From positions 1 through 38,010 of the forward strand of contig NZ_LUKG01000033.1 of assembly GCF_001601815.1 (NCBI RefSeq): a stretch of DNA of 38,010 bases. Reading direction: 5' to 3'. How positions within the stretch are numbered: the first letter of the stretch is position 1; each line of letters opens with the position of its first letter. The translations under genes and the position numbers were made by a program. Below are positions 31,625 to 38,010 of the stretch, piece by piece. Below the pieces are notes generated by a model that saw only the letters and a program-made list of their open reading frames with translations, was not told the origin of the DNA and did not search any database. Origin of the DNA: Flavihumibacter sp. CACIAM 22H1. GTDB taxonomy: Bacteria > Bacteroidota > Bacteroidia > Chitinophagales > Chitinophagaceae.

Positions 31625-32230
31625 ATGGCACGTTACACTGGTCCAAAGACCAAAATTTCAAGAATCTTCGGTGAGCCCATCCTGGGAAATGGAAAATGGC
31701 TGAACAAAAACAGCAATCCTCCCGGTCAGCATGGTGCTGCCCGTAAACGTAAGAGCCTGGGAGAATATGCCCTGCAGCTCCGCGAAAAGCAAAAAGCAAA
31801 ATATACCTACGGTGTATTGGAAAAACAGTTCCGCAGAACTTTTGAAGAAGCTTCCCGTCGTAAAGGCGTTACTGGTGAAAACCTCATCAAGTTGCTGGAA
31901 GCCCGTCTGGACAACACTGTCTACCGCATGGGTATTGCTCCTTCCCGTCCTGCTGCCCGTCAGCTGGTTAGCCATAAACATATCATGGTAAATGGTGAGG
32001 TAGTGAATGTTCCTTCTTTTCAGTTAAAAGCAGGAGATATCATTACCTTCAAGCCTGGATCTGACGGAAAAACAGGTCTTACCAGCCAGGTTCGCGGAAA
32101 AAATCAGAAATTCAGCTGGATCGACTGGAATGAAACTACTATGACCGGTACATTCATCACCTACCCTGAAAGGGAAAGTGTTCCTGAAAACATCAAGGAA
32201 CAACTGATTGTTGAATTGTACTCTAAGTAA
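31625..32230 (+). CDS. rpsD: 30S ribosomal protein S4
   Basis: Primary 16S-binding assembly protein, 201 residues. The N-terminal domain lacks the zinc cysteines (ARYTGPKTKISRIFGEP, the zinc-free form). The S4 RNA-binding domain follows, with LEARLDNTVYRMGIAPSRPA and ARQLVSHKHIMVNGEVVNVP. In other bacteria S4 is the translational repressor of this operon, which makes the structured region directly before it notable. Confidence 0.97.
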   Translation: MARYTGPKTKISRIFGEPILGNGKWLNKNSNPPGQHGAARKRKSLGEYALQLREKQKAKYTYGVLEKQFRRTFEEASRRKGVTGENLIKLLEARLDNTVYRMGIAPSRPAARQLVSHKHIMVNGEVVNVPSFQLKAGDIITFKPGSDGKTGLTSQVRGKNQKFSWIDWNETTMTGTFITYPERESVPENIKEQLIVELYSK

Positions 32231-32276
32231 TAGAGGCTAGTTAATAACCCATACAAAACGTAAATCGAACATACAA

Positions 32277-33275
32277 ATGGCCATTTTAAACTTTCAGAAA
32301 CCCGACAAAATCGTTTTGCAGAAAGCAAATGATTTTGAAGCACAATTCGAATTCCGTCCCCTTGAGCCAGGTTATGGTGTAACCATTGGAAATGCCCTTC
32401 GCCGGGTATTACTCAGCTCATTGGAAGGTTTTGCGATCGTGGGTATCAGAATTGAAGGGGCTGAACATGAATTTGCTACCATCAAAGGGGTTACAGAAGA
32501 TCTGACTGATATCATCCTGAACCTTAAGCAAGTTCGCTTTAAGAAGGTAGTGGATACAGAAGTTACCAACGAAAAGATTGTACTGCACGTTAAAGGAAAA
32601 AGCGAATTTACTGCAGGTATGATCCAGGAAGGTACACAAAGTTTCCAGATTATGAACCCGGAGCAGCTGATCTGTACCATGGATCCATCCGCTAAACTGG
32701 AAATCGAACTTACTATCGGTAAAGGCCGCGGATATGTTCCTGCAGAAGAAAACAAGCAGAAAGATGCTCCTCTTGGATTTATTCCTATCGACTCTATTTA
32801 TACGCCTATCAAAAACGTAAAATACAGCGTGGAAAATACAAGGGTGGAACAAAGAACCGATTTCGAAAAATTGATCATGGATGTAGCTACCGATGGAACC
32901 ATCCATCCGGAAGAAGCGGTTAAACAGGCAAGTCGTATCCTGATTCAACACCTGATGATCATTACAGACGAAAACATCACCTTCGATAATAAGGAAGAGA
33001 AAAAAGAAGACCTGGTGGACGAACAAACCCTGCAATTGCGCAAGGTGCTGAAAACGCCATTGGAAGATCTCGACCTGAGTGTTCGCGCTTTCAACTGCCT
33101 TAAAGCTGCTAAAATCAATTCTCTGAGCGAATTGGTTCAATACGAACAGGAAGACCTTATGAAATTCCGCAACTTCGGACAGAAATCACTGGCTGAAATT
33201 GAGCAGGTTTTACATGAGCGTGGACTTAGCTTCGGAATGGACCTCGCTAAACTCGGCATTGATAAAGAAGATTAA
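32277..33275 (+). CDS. rpoA: DNA-directed RNA polymerase alpha subunit
   Basis: Protein of 332 residues. The N-terminal domain (about 1-230) dimerises and holds beta and beta-prime, with FRPLEPGYGVTIGNALRRVL and LSSLEGFAIVGIRIEGAEHE. The C-terminal domain (about 255-320) binds DNA and activators, with PLEDLDLSVRAFNCLKAA and FRNFGQKSLAEIEQVLHERG. It sits between rpsD and rplQ in the usual alpha operon order. Confidence 0.98.
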   Translation: MAILNFQKPDKIVLQKANDFEAQFEFRPLEPGYGVTIGNALRRVLLSSLEGFAIVGIRIEGAEHEFATIKGVTEDLTDIILNLKQVRFKKVVDTEVTNEKIVLHVKGKSEFTAGMIQEGTQSFQIMNPEQLICTMDPSAKLEIELTIGKGRGYVPAEENKQKDAPLGFIPIDSIYTPIKNVKYSVENTRVEQRTDFEKLIMDVATDGTIHPEEAVKQASRILIQHLMIITDENITFDNKEEKKEDLVDEQTLQLRKVLKTPLEDLDLSVRAFNCLKAAKINSLSELVQYEQEDLMKFRNFGQKSLAEIEQVLHERGLSFGMDLAKLGIDKED

Positions 33276-33357
33276 GCAGGAACAGAGCTATTATACTCTT
33301 ACTTACTATTAAAAAGGCTGCAATTCCTGACACGGTGCAGCTCTAAAACAACAAGTC

Positions 33358-33858
33358 ATGCGTCACGGAGACAAAATCAACAACCTGGGTCGTAAAAAAG
33401 CCCACAGAGAAGCCCTACTGGCTAACCTTAGTATCAACCTGATTGAACACAAACGTATTGTTACTACGCTTGCAAAAGCAAAAGCCCTGCGTGTGTACAT
33501 CGAGCCATTGATCACTAAAGCAAAATCAAACGATACTCATAATCGTCGGGTAGTATTCAGCTACCTGCAGAACAAAGAAGCTGTTACCGAACTATTCGGT
33601 ACCATAGCTGAAAAAGTTGGCGGTCGCCCCGGTGGTTATACCCGTATCCTGAAACTCGGCGCTCGCCCGGGTGATAATGCTGAACAGGCATTGATTGAAT
33701 TGGTAGACTTTAACGAAGTGTACGGAAAAGCAACCGAAGCCAAAGCTGAACCTGCTAAGAGAACACGTCGTGGTAGCAAAAAAGCGGCTGAATCAAAAGC
33801 TGATGCACCTGCTGCCGAAGCAGCCACTGAATCAACCCCTGAAAAAGCGGCTGAATAA
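33358..33858 (+). CDS. rplQ: 50S ribosomal protein L17 with low-complexity C-terminal tail
   Basis: Protein of 166 residues. Residues 1-125 are the L17 fold ([56 protein letters not shown]). Residues about 126-166 are an Ala/Glu/Lys-rich tail ([20 protein letters not shown]) beyond the usual 115-130 residue length; such tails occur in Bacteroidota L17. This is the last gene of the operon, and a strong terminator follows at 33883-33916. Confidence 0.97.
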   Translation: MRHGDKINNLGRKKAHREALLANLSINLIEHKRIVTTLAKAKALRVYIEPLITKAKSNDTHNRRVVFSYLQNKEAVTELFGTIAEKVGGRPGGYTRILKLGARPGDNAEQALIELVDFNEVYGKATEAKAEPAKRTRRGSKKAAESKADAPAAEAATESTPEKAAE

Positions 33859-33882
33859 GGATGAATGATTGATTTTCAATAC

Positions 33883-33916
33883 AAGGCAGAATGGTTTTCC
33901 ATTCTGCCTTTTTTTT
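33883..33916 (+). terminator. Rho-independent terminator of the alpha operon
   Basis: AAGGCAGAATGG and CCATTCTGCCTT form a perfect 12-bp stem with a TTTT loop, followed by six more T residues. It lies 25 nt after rplQ and 31 nt before carA. Confidence 0.92.
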
Positions 33917-33947
33917 ACAGATATTTGCAAAACTTTTTCCAATAAAC

Positions 33948-35057
33948 ATGCAACAAGTTCCACAACAAAAAGCTGTCCTCGTTCTGGCGGATGGTTCGGT
34001 TCACTACGGTAAAGCTTTTGGTAAAATCGGTACCACCACCGGAGAATTGTGTTTTAATACCGGGATGACCGGCTACCAGGAAGTATTCACCGATCCCAGT
34101 TATTATGGACAGGTAATTATTATGAACACGGTTCATATTGGAAACTATGGGGTAAAAGACCAGGATATTGAATCCGACTCTGTAAAAGTTCGTGGAATTA
34201 TCAGCCGAAACCTGGAAGAACAGTTCAGCAGACGCCTTGCAAAAGGCTCTCTTGATGAATACCTGAAAGAAAATAAGATAGTTGCTATTGAAGGAGTAGA
34301 TACCCGTGCGCTTACCGCTAAAGTTCGTACCGAAGGTGCTATGAACTGTATCATCTCCTCCGAGATTTTTGATATCAATGAATTAAAAAGGCAACTGGGT
34401 GAAGTGCCTTCCATGGCGGGCCTTGAACTGGCTAGCGTAGTTAGTACCACTCAAACCTACGAAATGGGAGATCCTGCTAGTGCAATCCGTATTGCCGTGC
34501 TGGATTATGGTGTTAAGCGACATATTTTACAATGCATGGTAGACCGGGGTGCTTACGTGCGCGTATATCCTGCAAAAACCAGCTTTGAAGAATTGCAGCA
34601 GTTCCGTCCGGATGGCTATTTTATAAGCAATGGTCCTGGTGATCCTGAGCCAATGGATTATGCGGTAGCTACTGTTCAACAAATTCTTAAGACCGAAAAA
34701 CCCCTTTTCGGAATATGCCTCGGGCACCAGTTATTAGCGCTTGCTAATGGAATCCCAACCTTTAAAATGCACCACGGGCACCGTGGATTGAACCACCCGG
34801 TTAAAAACCTGGTTACCGGTAAGTGCGAAATCACTACCCAAAACCACGGCTTTGGGGTTGACCCCGAAGCGGTTCGGAAAGCAGATCATATTGAAATTAC
34901 CCATGTTAACCTCAATGATCAATCGATCGAAGGTATCCGGGTAAAAGGTAAACCCGCATTCTCTGTTCAATATCACCCGGAAAGTACACCTGGCCCGCAT
35001 GATAGCCGCTACCTGTTCGACGACTTCATTGGAATGATCCGTAGCTCGAAAAATTAA
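33948..35057 (+). CDS. carA: Carbamoyl-phosphate synthase small subunit
   Basis: Glutamine amidotransferase subunit of 369 residues that feeds ammonia to CarB for arginine and pyrimidine synthesis. The ATG at 33948 (MQQVPQQKAVLVLADG) is preferred; the frame extends 19 codons upstream through the terminator. The class I amidotransferase triad is C257 (FGICLGHQ), H343 and E345 (QYHPESTPGPHD). The N-terminal CarA-specific domain has TGELCFNTGMTGYQEVFTDP. No carB is in the window; a GNAT gene follows 16 bp later. Confidence 0.96.
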   Translation: MQQVPQQKAVLVLADGSVHYGKAFGKIGTTTGELCFNTGMTGYQEVFTDPSYYGQVIIMNTVHIGNYGVKDQDIESDSVKVRGIISRNLEEQFSRRLAKGSLDEYLKENKIVAIEGVDTRALTAKVRTEGAMNCIISSEIFDINELKRQLGEVPSMAGLELASVVSTTQTYEMGDPASAIRIAVLDYGVKRHILQCMVDRGAYVRVYPAKTSFEELQQFRPDGYFISNGPGDPEPMDYAVATVQQILKTEKPLFGICLGHQLLALANGIPTFKMHHGHRGLNHPVKNLVTGKCEITTQNHGFGVDPEAVRKADHIEITHVNLNDQSIEGIRVKGKPAFSVQYHPESTPGPHDSRYLFDDFIGMIRSSKN

Positions 35058-35073
35058 ATCGTACATTCAGCAG

Positions 35074-35604
35074 ATGGAATTACCAGCACTTCATATTGGT
35101 GATTATCTGCTGAATGCTATTCAACCCATCGATCAGGCATTTATTTTTCGAGGGTTAAGTGACCCCGCGGTAATTAAGTATTACGGCGTTTCCTATAATT
35201 CCTTTGACGCCACCAAAGAGCAGATGGATTTTTATGAGCGGATTTGGGCAGAAAAAACGGGCGTAAGCTGGAAAATTGTCCTGCAAAAGACGCTGGAACC
35301 AATTGGGGTTATTACAGGGTATTACTATCAGCCCCGGCACCAGCGTATTGAAATTGGATTTTGGCTGCTTCCTGCATTCCAGGGAAAAGGTATCCTAACC
35401 CAGGTTCTGCCGGCTTTTATCCAGCAGTTGTCTGTGTTGTTTAACCTCCACAGAATTGAAGCACAGGTAGAAACTGCAAATAAGCCCTGTTGCAACGTAT
35501 TGGAAAAAGCAGGCTTTCAACAGGAAGGATTGCTGCGCGATTATGAACTAAAAGACGGGAAACGAGTCAGCCTTTTCGTTTACTCTTTACTGTTAGATAA
35601 TTGA
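35074..35604 (+). CDS. RimJ/RimL-type GNAT N-acetyltransferase
   Basis: Acetyl-CoA dependent acetyltransferase of 176 residues. The GNAT core is seen as PIGVITGYYYQPRHQRIEIG, then GFWLLPAFQGKGILTQVLPA with the Q/GxGxG/A-like acetyl-CoA loop, then VETANKPCCNVLEKAGFQQE and GLLRDYELKDGKRVSLFVYS. Relatives acetylate ribosomal protein N-termini or small molecules; the substrate here is unknown. The stop lies 5 nt before the aroQ ATG, so the two are co-transcribed, probably with carA. Confidence 0.87.
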   Translation: MELPALHIGDYLLNAIQPIDQAFIFRGLSDPAVIKYYGVSYNSFDATKEQMDFYERIWAEKTGVSWKIVLQKTLEPIGVITGYYYQPRHQRIEIGFWLLPAFQGKGILTQVLPAFIQQLSVLFNLHRIEAQVETANKPCCNVLEKAGFQQEGLLRDYELKDGKRVSLFVYSLLLDN

Positions 35605-35609
35605 ATACT

Positions 35610-36026
35610 ATGAAAATTGCAATTATAAATGGTCCCAATTTGAATTTATTGGGTAAACGGGAACCCGGCATCTATGGTGCCCAGGACTTTGAGAGTTTTT
35701 ATGCCGGGCTGGTAGAAAAATATCCGGCTATAAATTTTTCCTATTTTCAATCCAACGTGGAAGGTGAATTAATCAATGCATTACAATCTTTCGGATATGG
35801 TGTAAACGGTATTATCCTGAATCCAGGTGGTTACACCCATACCTCTGTTGCCCTGGGCGATACCATTGCTGCGATAGAATCGCCCGTTATTGAGGTTCAT
35901 ATCAGCAATGTACATGCGCGCGAAGATTTTCGCAAAATTTCTCACGTAAGCGCCAAGGCAAAAGGAACGATCGCCGGCTTAGGCCTCAAAGGCTATGAAC
36001 TGGCTGTTCAGTTTTTCTTACCCTGA
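35610..36026 (+). CDS. aroQ: Type II 3-dehydroquinate dehydratase
   Basis: Dodecameric shikimate-pathway enzyme, 138 residues. The ATG at 35610 is preferred to an in-frame TTG at 35601. Catalytic features are present: INGPNLNLLGKREPGIYG with R17 and Y22, the NPGGYTHTS loop (N71, H77) and EVHISNVHAREDFR with H97. It dehydrates 3-dehydroquinate to 3-dehydroshikimate. Its 3' end overlaps that of the convergent BNR-repeat gene by 19 bp. Confidence 0.96.
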   Translation: MKIAIINGPNLNLLGKREPGIYGAQDFESFYAGLVEKYPAINFSYFQSNVEGELINALQSFGYGVNGIILNPGGYTHTSVALGDTIAAIESPVIEVHISNVHAREDFRKISHVSAKAKGTIAGLGLKGYELAVQFFLP

Positions 36027-38010
36027 TCTTTTTTCAGCAGGTCCTGTACAGGCTTGAGAGAGCCAATATATATACTGCGTCCATGTGTAGCAACCACCAG
36101 CTCATTGGCTTCTTCCTGGATCGCCAGGTCATGTACCGGAATGGATACGGGCAGGTCTTTTGTAAATGCATGAAATCGATTGCCACCGTCCAGACTTGCA
36201 TACACGCCTCCATCTGTACCAAGGTATAAAATAGCGGGTTCTTTAGGATCTTCCCGAATTACATTTACCGGTTCGGGGGGAAGCTCTTTTCCCAGTTGTT
36301 TCCAACTTTGACCAAAGTCCTCACTCATAAAAACATAGGCGGTGAAATGATCATCCCGGTATCCGTTTAAACAAACATACACCCGTCCTTCTTTCCATTT
36401 GCTGGCTACAACCCTTGATACGTATAGGTCCTGCGGTAATCCAGGATTTTTTTTAGCGGGTTTCCCAAGCATCGTCCAGGTAGTTCCCCCATCTTTTGTC
36501 AATTGAATGGTTCCGTCATCGGTACCAATGTAAATTAATCCGAAACGAAGCGGCGATTCTGTAATGGTTGTAATGGTTCCAAAAGGAACGTCGCCGGTTT
36601 TTCCGCCCTTGCTGAGGTCTCCACTCATCGTCTGCAACTGATCGCCCCGGTTTAGAGAACGGTGGAATTTGTTGGATCCATAATAAAGTATATCCTGGTT
36701 ATGACTGCTGAGCAGGATGGGAGTTTGCCAGTTAAAGCGAAGGGGAAATTCTCCCATGCGATGAGTGGGACGAATCATTTTTCTTTCTTTGCTGTGAAGG
36801 TCAATCCGCGTATAGTAACCGAATTGAGAACCGGAGTACACCAGCTGATTGGTTCGGTTATCTACTTGTGCCTGCATGCCATCTCCACCTCCTAATCGCT
36901 TATAGGCATATTCTCCGCGTTCCATCCAGTAGGCCGATTCTTTATGATTGGAGGGGCCATACCAGCTTCCGTTATCCTGTAATCCACCGTAGACATTATA
37001 AGGCTTGGCATTGTCTACTGTAATGGCATAATATTGTCCCACAGCTGGTGTTTGCACTTTAAACCAGGCTTCTCCCTTGTCGTAACTGATATTACAACCT
37101 CCGTCGTTGCCATTGATAATATGGTTGTCGCCAAGCGGATTAATCCAAAGTGCATGATGATCGGAGTGAACATTAGGTTTGTCAATGCTCGTAAAGGTTT
37201 TACCGCCATTTTCCGAAACCATCAGGTCAATGCCAAGAATAAATACTTTTTCAGGGTTCATCGGTGATACATAGATTTTCCCAAAATAGTACCCATAGCT
37301 ACTGTAATTGTCAATAGGCTGTTGGTGGGTTTTTGTCCAGGTTTTTCCGGCATCCGAGGACCGGTACACTTCACAACCTTTTACCGATTTATTTTGAAAC
37401 CCATCATCTACAAACAAATAGTTATAGAGGGCTGTTGGGGCAATTGAATCGAGCTCTACCAACTGTGTTAACCGGGCAGCCGTGTAAGGGAAAGGTACGC
37501 GGTTAGCTCGTAAAAATTTAGTGAGTTTGGCCGTATCCAGTTGTAGAAAAGCGGCTTTGGTAAGGGCTTTAAAATCCGATAACTGGTAAGTGGAGTCATT
37601 GGCTTTTTCTGTGCCTATTCGTTCGTCCTGGTTATCTACCACGGCATATATGGTTGCAGGCGAGGGGGGATAAACGGCCAACCCGATCCTCCCGGTACCC
37701 GGACCTGTTGGAAAACCAGCACCTGCTCCGCTGATCAGTTGCCAGGTTGAACCACCATCGACAGACTTATATATGCCACTGGTTGGTCCGGCTTCTTCAA
37801 AATTCCAGGCTTTGCGGTTTCTGTACCACATGGCTGCGTACAATTCGTTGGGCTGCTGTGGATTTAGCTGAAGATCAATTGCCCCGGTATGTTCGTCGAC
37901 AAAAAGAGTTTGTTTCCAGGTAATGCCGCCATCCATCGTTTTGTAGATACCCCGTTCTTTATTGGTGCTGTATAAATGCCCCATCACAGCCACCCAGGCG
38001 GTAAGAGAAT
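36008..38010 (-). CDS. Sortilin/VPS10-like BNR-repeat protein (5' end outside window)
   Basis: The reading frame remains open to the window edge, so the N-terminus is missing; at least 667 residues are visible. BNR/Asp-box repeats recur: GIYKTMDGGITWKQ, GIYKSVDGGSTWQ, VYRSSDAGKTWTK, VSENGGKTFTS, QLTKDGGTTWTM and SEDFGQSWKQ. Such Asp boxes shape beta-propellers as in sialidases and the VPS10 domain of sortilins. Bacteroidota homologues of about 1000 residues are usually exported and often called glycosyl hydrolases, but no glycosidase catalytic residues can be named here. The visible C-terminus ends KKDQGKKN. Confidence 0.85.
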   Translation of the reverse strand, partial: SLTAWVAVMGHLYSTNKERGIYKTMDGGITWKQTLFVDEHTGAIDLQLNPQQPNELYAAMWYRNRKAWNFEEAGPTSGIYKSVDGGSTWQLISGAGAGFPTGPGTGRIGLAVYPPSPATIYAVVDNQDERIGTEKANDSTYQLSDFKALTKAAFLQLDTAKLTKFLRANRVPFPYTAARLTQLVELDSIAPTALYNYLFVDDGFQNKSVKGCEVYRSSDAGKTWTKTHQQPIDNYSSYGYYFGKIYVSPMNPEKVFILGIDLMVSENGGKTFTSIDKPNVHSDHHALWINPLGDNHIINGNDGGCNISYDKGEAWFKVQTPAVGQYYAITVDNAKPYNVYGGLQDNGSWYGPSNHKESAYWMERGEYAYKRLGGGDGMQAQVDNRTNQLVYSGSQFGYYTRIDLHSKERKMIRPTHRMGEFPLRFNWQTPILLSSHNQDILYYGSNKFHRSLNRGDQLQTMSGDLSKGGKTGDVPFGTITTITESPLRFGLIYIGTDDGTIQLTKDGGTTWTMLGKPAKKNPGLPQDLYVSRVVASKWKEGRVYVCLNGYRDDHFTAYVFMSEDFGQSWKQLGKELPPEPVNVIREDPKEPAILYLGTDGGVYASLDGGNRFHAFTKDLPVSIPVHDLAIQEEANELVVATHGRSIYIGSLKPVQDLLKKDQGKKN

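Noticed and set aside
32418-33140. Minus-strand frame of 240 codons within rpoA
   Set aside because: Entirely antisense to rpoA; its Phe/Ile-rich translation is what antisense of a Glu/Lys-rich gene gives.
33317-33341. GCTGCA/TGCAGC hairpin before rplQ
   Set aside because: Only six base pairs with a long loop; too weak to report as a feature.
1-38010. CRISPR arrays, tRNA or rRNA genes, transposases, prophage or defence genes
   Set aside because: I looked for regular repeat-spacer spacing, tRNA-like segments and integrase or nuclease motifs and found none that I could support.

Overview
The window reads as a chromosomal segment from a Bacteroidota bacterium, most likely of the Chitinophagaceae type. 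Evidence is the TAnnTTTG promoter element in front of several genes, the near absence of Shine-Dalgarno sequences, TonB-dependent receptors with carboxypeptidase-like N-terminal domains, a Cys-poor (zinc-free) L36, a MoaC-MogA fusion, HisIE fusion, DUF4369/TlpA, DUF5916 and DUF4394 proteins. This placement is an inference from family content; no 16S gene is present.

Layout. 1-4040 (+): the end of a histidine operon (GNAT fragment, hisA, hisF, hisIE) followed by a TlpA-like thioredoxin and an HD-type hydrolase. 4037-9450: a TonB-dependent receptor (-) divergent from a MarR-type regulator and a DUF5916 outer-membrane protein (+), with palindromes in the shared promoter region. 9451-16813 (-): a nine-gene, tightly overlapping molybdenum cofactor operon (xdhC, mocA-like, moaA, moeA, TSUP transporter, moaD, moeB-like/rhodanese, moaE, moaC-mogA) with no molybdoenzyme beside it. 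16914-24347 (-): a duplicated DUF4394 lipoprotein, a decayed LysR regulator, pdxJ, a second TonB-dependent receptor coupled to rpe, and a TPR lipoprotein. 24418-26012 (+): a PD40 beta-propeller protein and a small four-helix membrane protein. 26090-27800 (-): a Tat-exported HisC-like aminotransferase and a YfcE-like phosphoesterase. 27975-29603 (+): homogentisate dioxygenase and an unknown protein. 29604-30197: a gene-free spacer. 30198-33858 (+): the alpha ribosomal protein operon (infA, rpmJ, rpsM, rpsK, rpsD, rpoA, rplQ), then carA, a GNAT and aroQ. 36008-38010 (-): a sortilin/BNR-repeat protein running off the window.

Most genes are housekeeping or common Bacteroidota accessory genes. I found no convincing new defence or mobile system. 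The points most worth a second look are: (1) TAnnTTTG-like promoter elements ending only 3-7 nt before the start codon at six genes, suggesting leaderless transcripts; (2) a one-base frameshift in the essential gene rpsM; (3) a strong hairpin plus a perfect 10-bp inverted repeat directly before rpsD; (4) paired palindromes between the MarR gene and the divergent TonB receptor; (5) a LysR gene remnant broken by frameshifts and truncation.
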